64,000 nt of DNA. Source: Rhizopus arrhizus. Lineage: Eukaryota > Mucoromycota > Mucoromycetes > Mucorales > Rhizopodaceae. A model generated the notes under the pieces. The model saw only the letters and a list, made by a program, of their open reading frames with translations. It made no database searches and was not told the origin of the DNA. The stretch's first letter is position 1. Each line of letters begins with the position of its first letter. Location: assembly GCA_024220505.1 (NCBI GenBank), contig JAKZZE010000007.1:930001-994000 (forward strand). The letters run 5' to 3'. The position numbers and the translations under genes were made by a program. This document shows positions 21,036 to 29,374 of this stretch, in pieces.

Positions 21036-21639
21036 TGTAATAAATTTTTACTAGTTCGCTTGAGTGTGTTGAGTTGAGGTTTAAATAAACAGATTTAAGT
21101 TGTAATTGGTATAATAATTGCTTTTATATGAGTTGGATTGGCTTGATTCGCTTGTTATAGTGACCACCAGATCTTATAAAGTAGATCAAACTGTTTTAGT
21201 TAAGGTAGAATACAAATAAAAAGATAAAGTAAAATAAAAAAGGGGATTTACAATGAAGTATAATAGCTTCAAGGGACTTCTTGTTCTTGATGTTAAATAA
21301 AATAAGAGATAGTTTGCCTCTTTAAAAGAATATTTATTTGATAAAAAGAAAAAGTAAAAATAAAATAAGAGAGAAGTTAGGAAGTTAGAAGTTAGAAGTT
21401 AAGAAGTTAAGAAGTTAAGAAGTTAACAAGTTAAGAAGTTAAGTATTTTTTGAGATTATTCTTTGGGGTTATTTATATGTTTTTGGATTTTATGTTTTGT
21501 TCTGTTTTTGGTATTTTGAATGGTTGTTATAACATAAGAGGCGGTTGTTGTATAGTGTAAGGTGGTTGTTGTAAACTGCAAGGCGTTCGTTATAAACTGC
21601 AACGATTTAAATTCCGACGTTTCATTCTTGTTTGTTACA
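21036..21639 (-). repeat. 5' LTR of element M
   Basis: 604 bp, with no visible difference from the 3' LTR at 11696-12299, followed on the outside by the target duplication GTAC. A TATA-like ATTTATATG and an AATAAA-type region lie where promoter and polyadenylation signals are expected. Confidence 0.93.
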
Positions 21640-21666
21640 GTACTTCTTGTGAGTCATCAATGGTAA

Positions 21667-22236
21667 TGTAATTTTTCTTGTGATAGGTATTGTTTCGTTT
21701 GTTGAATGGCCTTGGGTTTAGAAATAATTTGACTTTTCTTTAAAGTGTAAAAGAATTTGAGATCAAAAGCTTGTGTTTATGTTGATAAATTTGGTTTGCT
21801 TGTAGTAAGTGACCACCAGATCTTGTATTGTAGATCAAACAGTAAAAAGTAATAAAGAGTTTCTTGATAAGAGAATATAAAATTGATACGATGAAGATAA
21901 TTTGACTTCAAAGGACTTGACTTGATGTATATGTAAGGGATCAGAAAGATTTTAAAGGTAGATCCTTGAAGATATTCTTTTTATTTATGTTAAAATATAT
22001 CAAAAGTGAGTTATATCAAAAGTCAGTTTATATCAAAAAGTAAGTATATATCAAAAAGTAAGTAAGTCTTTCAAAAGTGAAAGGATAAAGGGATATTTAT
22101 AGGGTTGTGTTTTTTTTGTGTTTTTCTATTTTTGAACTTTTTTTGTTTATCTTCAGGGACTGATATCCCTCCTACGACTGAGTCCCTCCTAGGACTGAGT
22201 CCCTTCTTCCGCAAAAGTTACACCAACTGCGTCACA
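21667..22236 (-). repeat. Solo LTR (570 bp), TSD GTAA
   Basis: Low end TGTAATTTTTCTTG, high end CCAACTGCGTCACA, flanked by GTAA at 21663-21666 and 22237-22240. It belongs to the same family as the solo LTR at 8616-10185 and carries the GTGACCACCAGATC..GATC motif at 21809-21836. Tandem TATATCAAAAGT-type repeats occupy about 22005-22070. No genes. Confidence 0.8.
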
Positions 22237-22301
22237 GTAACTTGCTAATAATTACTTGAAAAGGAATTCTTGTTTAACATACCAAAAGTAGAATCAAAAG
22301 A

Positions 22302-22339
22302 TGTGACACTTCCGCAAAAGTTACACCAACTGCGTCACA
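22302..22339. repeat. 38-bp fragment with TGTGAC/GTCACA ends
   Basis: TGTGACACTTCCGC..CTGCGTCACA repeats the last 30 bp of the solo LTR ending at 22236, with palindromic tips. It may be a sharply deleted LTR. It lies 12 bp from the tRNA-Asp 3' end. Confidence 0.35.
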
Positions 22340-22350
22340 GCAAAAACTAA

Positions 22351-22422
22351 CTCTCCGGCGGGGAATTGAACCCCGGTCTCCCGCGTGACAGGCGGGGATA
22401 CTCACCACTATACTACCGAAGA
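22351..22422 (-). tRNA. tRNA-Asp (GTC)
   Basis: Cloverleaf on the minus strand: acceptor TCTTCGG / CCGGAGA (one G-T pair), D-loop TAGTATAGTGGTGAGTA, anticodon stem CCCGC / GCGGG around CTGTCAC (anticodon GTC), T-arm CCGGG-TTCAATT-CCCCG. 72 nt with discriminator G, no intron. All conserved bases are in place, so it is probably functional. An LTR fragment lies on its 3' side and a tRNA-like repeat begins 2 nt from its 5' end. Confidence 0.95.
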
Positions 22423-22423
22423 A

Positions 22424-22950
22424 GGTGTGGGTGTTTGTCGTAGTGGTTAAGGCGCTACCGTATGGGTTGAGTGTCCATTGGACATGCAGGTTCGAATCCT
22501 GCCTTCCTCGCACCGTCTCTTCCACGCACGGTCACATGACTTCCTTAACGTGCGTCGTCTCTGGCTTTCGGTGTGTCCCGCCTGTGTGTTGCGTTGCGTG
22601 CCAGCTGGGTATCTGGTCCACCTTCCCTCCCTTTCGGTGTCCCCGTTGGCATCCCTTTCTGTTCTCTCTTTCCTCCCTGGGTTTTGACGCCGCTGCTGTT
22701 CTGGTCGGTCTGCGTTGTGTGCTGTTTGGTGAGCAGCATTATCAGCGTTGCAAGGATGCCCACCTCGGGCTTAATGAAGCATGTCTCTCTCTCTCTGTCC
22801 CAAGTCTTCGTCTGTCGCTTCAGCCAAAATAATTGCCTTGCTTACCCTCCCTTCCCTTCCCCCTTAACAGTTTGTATGCTTTCCCAGTTCGTTCTGTGGT
22901 CAAGCAATTAATGACACAAATGTCGCCTGCATATTTGACCAATAAAAATA
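22424..22950 (+). mobile_element. Candidate tRNA-derived SINE
   Basis: The first 90 nt are tRNA-like: an A-box-like TAGTGGTTAAGG at 22441-22452, a long variable arm GTCC-ATT-GGAC, a perfect T-arm GCAGG-TTCGAAT-CCTGC and B-box GGTTCGAATCC at 22489-22499. The acceptor and anticodon stems do not pair properly, so it is not a normal tRNA. A GC-rich, non-coding body of about 400 bp follows, clearly different in base content from its surroundings, ending near an A-rich CCAATAAAAATAAAGGG. This is SINE architecture transcribed by RNA polymerase III. No second copy is in the window, so repetitive status is unproven. A degenerate tRNA-Ser/Leu gene plus unrelated GC-rich DNA is the alternative. Confidence 0.45.
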
Positions 22951-23426
22951 AAGGGTGATTGGGACTTCAGGCCACGATGGATAAACCATTAGATATACAG
23001 TTCAATCGGAGATATATTTACAGTCCAAATATGGAAACAAGGGTTTTTGAGTATGGAGAATACGATGCCGCAGTTTAAATACTAAAATTCCGACAATTTG
23101 CTGCTCTAATCGCAGAATTTGGCACTTTTTTCATGTTCCGTAAATGTAGTCCAATCCTGTTATCACGTAGCTTATCCATTAGGTACCAGACATTGTAATT
23201 AATGCACTCAATTATAAAACTTTTGATTTTCTCTGCATCACTCCGGCTAGCTTTTTTAAAATACGTATACACGAAATTTTCTTTAAATTTGGCATAAAAT
23301 AGTCATTGTAAGTAATGAAAGAGATACACAGAACAATGTTCGTATTTAGTTACGGTTAAAAAACATCTTGCAACCCATGAAAAGCATAAATTAATTTAAC
23401 TGCAAGTGGGACACAATAATATTATT

Positions 23427-23517
23427 TTCCTCTTCTGACAGATAGTTAAAATAGCTTGGTTGGAGAAGTGTGACCTTTCTAAGGTGCGGTTCCTGGGTTC
23501 GATACCCGTAGGAGGAA
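23427..23517 (+). pseudogene. tRNA-like sequence, possibly decayed tRNA-Arg(TCT)
   Basis: Ends TTCCTCT and GGAGGAA can pair as a 7-bp acceptor stem. Inside are a T-arm-like GGGTTCGATACCC, a loop TTTCTAA presenting TCT, and a D-arm-like TAGCTTGGTTGG. The spacing between acceptor and D-arm is about 15 nt too long and the anticodon stem has only three good pairs. It reads as a tRNA pseudogene or the head of another SINE. Confidence 0.35.
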
Positions 23518-23519
23518 CA

Positions 23520-24387
23520 GTTTTACTTTTATGGAAAATTTTGTTCAATCATCTATTTTGGTTACAAAATCTAAATTCGATGTAAGCCACAAAGGAAATG
23601 AAGTTACTTCTTAAAATCTTTTTCCTTTTTTTTTCTTTTTGTAACTGCAAATTATCAAGCGGAAGTACAACCACCTCCATTACGTCGCCGTAGACTGAAC
23701 AGAAGATGAGAGCAGACCTTTACCTAGTTCTGATAACAATAGTACCCTTTCGGTCGAATAAGCTACAAGTAGATTACTGGAAGTTGTGCGAAACAGAGAT
23801 ATAGATAACCTTCAAACAGCATCAGAAGCATTGTACAATGCTATGGTCGCAGAACAAAGTACTTCAAATACAACATAATAAACGTAAAAGATATTAGAAA
23901 ACACGAACAATTTTTTACAAAGATATCTGTTATATACCTTTTCGATGTGATAGAGGTATTTTAATGTAAATTACTTAAACTTATATGAAGTGACAATTTT
24001 TTTTTTATGTAATCAGTGCATCAATATATGTTAACTTTTATTTGCACACCAAAAGCACTATTATGCTCTTGCTTATAATTTTTCTTTGCCTAAAAATTAC
24101 AGACTGTTTTAGTTTCTTTTTTATACCTATTATCGAATATAAATACACATGCAATAAAAAACTAAACAGCAAAGAGAAATGTATCGAATCCAATAAAAAA
24201 CTTACTTTTTTTTCTAATACGAATTATAATGAGAACAATACATTTAATCAGAACATTTTAAAATTAAATTAAAAATAAGCTTGTAATTAACGAAATAGTC
24301 TAAACCGATATGAATTAATATTTCTAAAGTATATTTACGAATGATATTGTGTTATTATATAAAAGTATATATGTTATTATCATTTTA
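23520..24387. other. AT-rich stretch without a supported gene
   Basis: No RNA, repeat or coding feature could be supported. One 68-codon ATG frame at 24063-24272 begins with a hydrophobic run, but its composition is that of the AT-rich background. Confidence 0.3.
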
Positions 24388-25190
24388 GAACATTAACTAA
24401 ATGTAGTTGACATTGGTAAATATAAGTCTTAATACAAGATTATAGCTAAATAAAATATAAGTTTATTTAAATAAGGTCATACAATCAATTCCAATTAAAT
24501 ATATTCTTTTAGAATATGTTTTGTATTTATGAGAGTCTTTGATAAGAAGAAGTATTAACTAAAGTAACAAAATCCAATCAAATGTCAAATATCTCTCTAA
24601 TCTTTCACATAATTGAAATAGCGTTATTCAAATCGGTGAAAAAATCCCAGAGTAAAAGATAAATATATGACAGGCATACAAACGAACAGACGAAAGCTTT
24701 TCACAACCATAATTATAAATGACATTTGCTAAAGTACCTTACAGTTAAAGAAACGCTTACAATAGAGGATATTAAGCTACTGAGAAACATTCCAATTCAT
24801 ATTATTTTTTTTACAAAATAAAAAAAGAAAACAAATACTAAAAAGATATTGTTTAATATAATTAATACCATTTTCATAAATACAGTAAATTGGTTAAGAA
24901 ACAACTGATGTAAAAATAATAATTATTTAAATATTAAGAGTAACTTAAAAATTATGATAAATTCTAAAATTAATAAATGTGTGTTGTATTAGTATTAATA
25001 TTGAAAAATTTACAAAGTCATATAACTTGCATAATAATATGATTTTATATTAATACTAACTTTTATCATTTCTTTTAGATTTTATCTTTTTTATAATTGA
25101 AATATTCCTCACTCCATAAGATATAAATATCTGCCTTCAGTTAGTGTAATTTTTACTTTTAACTTAAGCCGAAGAATGATTAGATTCAAA
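24388..25190 (+). repeat. Family D LTR relic, interrupted
   Basis: 24400-24785 and 25105-25165 match, with many substitutions, the family D LTR at 9318-9885 (shared TATAAGTCTTAATACAAGAT, TTCTTTGATAAGAAGAAGTA, ATCTTTCACATAATTGAAAT). A 320-bp AT-rich block at about 24786-25104 separates the two parts and holds no identifiable gene. Divergence indicates this is the oldest copy of the family here. Confidence 0.6.
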
Positions 25191-26161
25191 GGTGTTCAAG
25201 TTGTTTCTCAATCTTTGTTTCCAGCTTTTCTTTTATTATTTTAACAATTACACAATAATTACAATTAGTTACTTTTTACAACTAATGTTGGAGCCATAGC
25301 CAAAAAATAAACACCTTTTAAAAATCGAAGAAACAACATGATTCTTACATGATAATAATGATGCATTTAGCCAGAAGTATTAGTATTTATCTCATATTTT
25401 TCAAAAGATATTTGAGAATAAGCTTTTATGTGGCATGCATATCCGGACAATGGATGATACCTCTTTATAAGAAGTCCTAGTTATAGCATGTACGCTATGA
25501 ATCCTAATTAGGTCAGAAAACTTTTGGCAGTCATAATGATGTTCTCTATAACAGCCATTAATTAGCGCAATTAGAGTCCAAAGAACGTACAAAGTGGTTT
25601 GGGAGCATTAATCCTTCACAAATGTAAACAAGGCCAAGCTGAGGAAACCAGATGCTTACAGTGCCGGAGTGCCCAAAACTCAATTTTTTAGATTCTGTTA
25701 AAAATTTTACCACACGCAAAACATAGCAAAATAAGTAGCTTCCCAAAGTCTCGGAGTGTGAAGTCAAATATTCGCTCCGCAATGTTAAGAAAAGTGCGAA
25801 TATGCTACAAATTTAGGAGCCCTATAAACCTATCATAACTCGAAAGTTTTTTATAAAATTTTGCAGACCAAACGATATAGCCGTCACAAATAGATGTGCA
25901 AAATTTCCGCTACAAACCCCGACATTTTTATTTTTTTGCGTTAGTTTTTGGCATATTTCTCTACAGCAAATCGGGACAAGTTAAAACAATAAGCACATTT
26001 ATTTTTGGAACATAATGTTACACAATTATCCAAACTTTCATAAAAATCCATAAAGGTCTCATGGATATCAAGAGCGCCAAAATTTCATCAATACCGCCTA
26101 TTTTCAAATGCAAATATTGATATCAAAAAGTCGGGATTTGAATACAAAAATAGTACCAATC
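25191..26161. other. AT-rich intergenic stretch, nothing supported
   Basis: Small frames on both strands lack domain-like composition or ATG contexts that stand out. No tRNA, LTR end or inverted repeat tip was recognised between the family D relic and the right inverted-repeat arm. Confidence 0.3.
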
Positions 26162-26523
26162 GATGCGCAATGACCGAAAGTATATGTTTCTATTTTTGGA
26201 TTGTGATTATAGCTCCGATTTAACCACAGACCCAAGGATTTATCCATCGTGGCCTGAACTCCCAGTTGTCCATCACCGAATTAATATACTAGATCTGGTA
26301 GGCCGGACCACTTGCATATGTGTGTTTTTCCCCAACTATGTTTACCTTGAATAATATAACTTTCAATTACTACGTATGGGACTTCTTTAGGCAGTCAGAC
26401 TTTAAAGGCGTAAAGTAAGTATATAAAAAATGGGAGAAGACTGTATCTCGTTTATTATTGTGTCAACAACACTATTTATAATTAAAGCTCTTTTAACATT
26501 CCGTTATTTCTCGTTCTTCTAAA

Positions 26524-26766
26524 TCAACTGAGTTTTTGACATTGTATTCCTTTAGGCACAATAGGATCTTCATAAGTAATTAGCTTTGCAGGAACTCTAG
26601 TATTTCTCGCGTCTGTGCTAAACAGCCCATCTGTGTAACTCCACACTATTTTCCAATACAGCCATAAAAGCACCAAACAATAAGAAAATACTGCCCGATC
26701 CGAACAACATCCATCCGGTCCGCAAAACACGTGATTAAATGGAGGACGAAGAGACGATTTAGCCAC
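26524..26766 (-). CDS. Possible terminal exon of a host gene (weak)
   Basis: An open frame of about 80 codons ends at 26524 with a more balanced amino-acid composition than its surroundings (Cys/Trp-rich centre, tail ITYEDPIVPKG). No ATG starts it. Downstream on the minus strand, an AATAAA-type signal lies about 70 nt past the stop. It could be the last exon of a disrupted host gene, as tRNA-Lys and LTRs now lie upstream. No function can be assigned; chance is a real alternative. Confidence 0.2.
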   Translation of the reverse strand: MAKSSLRPPFNHVFCGPDGCCSDRAVFSYCLVLLWLYWKIVWSYTDGLFSTDARNTRVPAKLITYEDPIVPKGIQCQKLS

Positions 26767-26781
26767 ATATCACACATCCTC

Positions 26782-26854
26782 GCCCGGCTAGCTCAATCGG
26801 TAGAGCGTGAGACTCTTAATCTCAAGGTTGGGGGTTCGACCCCCCCGTCGGGCT
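26782..26854 (+). tRNA. tRNA-Lys (CTT)
   Basis: Cloverleaf: acceptor GCCCGGC / GTCGGGC, D-arm TAGCTCAATCGGTAGAGC, anticodon stem TGAGA / TCTCA around CTCTTAA (anticodon CTT), T-arm GGGGG-TTCGACC-CCCCC. 73 nt with discriminator T, no intron. Strong A-box (TAGCTCAATCGG) and B-box (GGTTCGACC). LTR sequence begins about 50 bp downstream. Confidence 0.97.
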
Positions 26855-26905
26855 AGAAAAAGATTCTGTTCGTCAGAAAGACGAGCGGAATATGTTCATT
26901 TTGTA

Positions 26906-27592
26906 CTGTAGCACAAGAACCAACTTTTTGAACGATCTTTTTTTTTTTTTTTGTTGTTGTAACACACAAGAATAAAACGGCGGAATTTAAATCGTTGCAG
27001 TTTATAACGAACGCCTTGCAGTTTACAGCAACCACCTTACACTATACAACAACCGCCTCTTATGTTATAACAACCATTCAAAATACCAAAAACAGAACAA
27101 AACATAAAATCCAAAAACATATAAATAACCCCAAAGAATAATCTCAAAAAATACTTCACTTCTAACTTCCTAACTTCTCTCTTATTTTATTTTTACTTTT
27201 TCTTTTTATCAAATAAATATTCTTTTAAAGAGGCAAACTATCTCTTAGTTTATTTAACCATCAAGAACAAGAAGTCCCTTGAAGCTATTATACTTCATTG
27301 TAAATCCCTTTTTTATTTTACTTTATCTTTTTATTTTTATTCTACCTTAACTAAAACAGTTTGATCTACTTTATAAGATCTGGTGGTCACTATAACAAGC
27401 GAATCAAGCCAATCCAACTCATATAAAAGCAATTATTATACCAATTACAACTTAAATCTGTTTATTTAAACCTCACTCAACACACTCAAGCGAACTAGTA
27501 AAAATTTTATTACATTGTAACACTGTTGTAGCACAACGACCGTGGAAAATTCAATTGTTGGTGCCACGAAGCTTGCCTAAATTCATACAATC
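26906..27592 (+). repeat. LTR remnant downstream of tRNA-Lys, hosting a solo LTR
   Basis: TGTAGCACAAGAACCAACTT at 26906 matches, in reverse, the sequence ending at 10319 and looks like an LTR start. After about 50 bp it is interrupted by the solo LTR 26958-27514 and resumes at 27519 for about 75 bp before element G. No genes. Confidence 0.45.
26958..27514 (+). repeat. Solo LTR of the element M family, TSD TTGT
   Basis: 557 bp, TGTAACACACAAG to TTTTATTACA, closely matching the M LTR (same TTGCAGTTTATAACGAACGC block and tract order) but with a shorter minisatellite. Flanks TTGT at 26954-26957 and 27515-27518. It carries the GATC hairpin and TGGTGGTCAC motif at 27363-27390. Confidence 0.88.
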
Positions 27593-27596
27593 ATGC

Positions 27597-28087
27597 TGTG
27601 ACCATAGTAGCCAGTAAAGAGGTTACACGAAGCAAATGTGAAAGAAGTCAAAAAGTGAAAAAAGTCGAAAAGTGAAAAAAGTCGAAAAGTGAAAAAAGTC
27701 GAAAAGTGAAAAAAGTCAAAAAATGAAAAAAGTCAAAAAAAAAAAAAAAAAAAAAAATTATTATTATATTATATATCCCCAACCATTCAGTCAAGGAAGA
27801 AAATTAGTCAAGTTCTTTTATATTTTTATATACTTAACTCAATAAAGCAGGCTAACTTACTCATAAAAGTTCCTGATCTCTTATTTTACTTTACTTTTAT
27901 ATTATTTTATCAAGAAACATCGTATTGATCTTACATATAAGATCTGGTGGTCACTACTTAACAAGCATTCGCTAAAATTCTATATAAAACAACAACTTAC
28001 AAGGCAATCTTAACCTTACAATCAAGCTTTACAAGCAAACTTTACTCAAATTAACTCACTTACAACAAGCCAACCTATAAAATAACA
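27597..28087 (+). repeat. 5' LTR of element G
   Basis: 491 bp, TGTGACCATAG to AAAATAACA. Contains a minisatellite of GTGAAAAAAGTCGAAAA units (about 27650-27740), a poly-A run, a TATA-rich region and the GATC hairpin with TGGTGGTCACTAC (27927-27957). Confidence 0.93.
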
Positions 28088-28089
28088 TT

Positions 28090-28106
28090 TGGTGGTCACT
28101 ACGAGG
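28090..28106 (+). other. Primer-binding site of element G
   Basis: TGGTGGTCACTACGAGG, 2 nt after the 5' LTR; same 17 nt as in M and the 8203 element. The first 13 nt also occur in the LTR 145 bp upstream. Confidence 0.85.
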
Positions 28107-28220
28107 GAAATAAAACAACAAATCAAGAAATCAAATCGAAATAAAACATCAAATCAAGAAATTCAACAACCAAGAAACACCTTAAACAAAAAAATATTAT
28201 CAAATTTACCTGGAACTAAA

Positions 28221-29374
28221 ATGGCTTATATAAACGGACACATCGCGTTGGCAAATGCTAACATGAACGCAAGTTATCGACCTACTTTAATTGATTTCCA
28301 TGGCTACGAAGGAGAAGACTTCCGTCATTTTGTAGAAAGTTTGGAATCTTACTTTGCTATTAACAATATTACTCAAGAACCACGCAAGCTTATTATTCTC
28401 AAGGCACAACTAAGAGGAGCCGCCAAAGTGTATTACGAAAAAGAAATACTCAAAGAATACCTGGAATCAACTACGAACAAGCCGTAGACCTATTGAAAAA
28501 TTATTACATAACTCCAGAATTGATACAGAGTTACGAATTAGAATTTAACGAAATGTATCAAGGCGAACAGGAACACCCACAAATATTCTTGGCCAGACTA
28601 AAAGAAGCCGCAGACCTTGCTAACATAACTAATGATGCAGTCATCGAAAGCCGATTTCGTGCAGGTCTCTTACGAGAAATCAAACAGTTCTGTATACAGA
28701 GTAGTTCTAAAAACTTACAAGACTGGATCAATCACGCCGAAGTATGGTGGAACGCCAATCGACCTCGAAAGATTGCAATGGTTGATAATCCTTTCATACC
28801 AAGGAATGCCAATCAAGCTTTGATATATCATAATGAAAATCATAACCATCACCATCTATCAAGCAATCATAATATTGACTTAATTGATACAAATGAACAT
28901 GCCATGCCAGCACTAGCGTATAATCAAATACATTATAACAATGCTCAACCTAGTAGTAATTACTATTACAACAATACACATGGTACAAATCAATTGACAA
29001 CAATGAATACATCAAGAAACCGTAATCAGTTGCATCATACCCAATACAATGAAAATCAACATATACGTCCTAACCAACAACAAGATCTTATTGGTCTTAT
29101 ACAACAAACAATTCGCCAAGAGCTTAGTAGTCAACAATATCAACAGCAACCTACTAGAAACCACAGGTATAATAATTATAACAATAATTATAATAGGTCT
29201 GGAAGATATGGAAATAACGACAACAATGGACGATACGATAACAGTAACAGAAATTATACGCCAAATCAAAGGAGATCATATGACCAACCAGCAAGTCAGG
29301 ATCAACGGCAACCAAATAACCAACCCAGTAACCAACATAACAATCAACAGAATAATCAGTCAAAAAACTATTAG
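28221..29374 (+). pseudogene. Gag of element G with a single-base frameshift
   Basis: From ATG 28221 the frame encodes the same Gag domain as element M (IDFHGYEGEDFRHF; LKAQLRGAAKVYYEK). Near 28450 one base is missing compared with M, so that frame stops at 28487. The correct frame resumes (YYITPELIQSYELEFNEMYQ) and continues to 29374. The C-terminal part is again Asn/Gln/Arg/Tyr-rich with no zinc knuckle. It ends TCA AAA AAC TAT TAG, holding the frameshift heptamer. A one-base sequencing error is a possible alternative to a real mutation. Confidence 0.88.
29362..29368 (+). promoter_or_regulatory. -1 programmed frameshift heptamer A AAA AAC (element G)
   Basis: The gag frame TCA AAA AAC TAT TAG contains a textbook X XXY YYZ heptamer. 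The -1 frame is open from here to 32457 and encodes the Pol linker and protease. Same heptamer and placement as element M. Confidence 0.85.

Larger units (their letters stand above)
11696..21639 (-). mobile_element. Element M: four-cistron Ty3/gypsy retrotransposon, TSD GTAC
   Basis: A complete minus-strand element: 5' LTR 21036-21639, PBS 21017-21033, gag, frameshifted protease-RT-RNase H, purine tract, separate integrase ORF, accessory ORF4 and 3' LTR 11696-12299. GTAC flanks it at 11692-11695 and 21640-21643. The two 604-bp LTRs look identical by eye, indicating recent insertion. The only disruption is a Tc1 element in pol (16417-18053); without it the element is about 8.3 kb. Element G (27597-35398) is a diverged relative with the same gene order. 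Confidence 0.92.
22962..26265. repeat. 3.3-kb segment bounded by about 100-bp imperfect inverted repeats
   Basis: 22962-23065 and the reverse complement of about 26165-26265 align: GTTCAGGCCACGATGGATAA in one arm against CTTCAGGCCACGATGGATAA in the other, then AATCGGAG(C/A)TATA and (A/G)TCCAAA(A/T)AT(A/G)GAAAC. The interior is AT-rich with no convincing gene; it contains a tRNA-like sequence (23427-23517) and a family D LTR relic. It could be a decayed DNA transposon with long terminal inverted repeats. No clear target duplication was identified. Confidence 0.4.

Noticed and set aside
22425..22911. Overlapping ORFs of 70-135 codons on both strands in the GC-rich block
   Set aside because: Cys/Ser/Pro/Leu-rich products of GC-rich non-coding DNA over a tRNA-like head; no motif and no consistent frame.
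24063..24272. 68-codon ORF with a hydrophobic, signal-peptide-like start
   Set aside because: Composition follows the AT-rich background, no conserved motif, no supporting context.
27640..27740. Regular short repeats suggesting a CRISPR-like array
   Set aside because: Tandem GTGAAAAAAGTCGAAAA units have no unique spacers and occur in both LTRs of element G; it is an LTR minisatellite.
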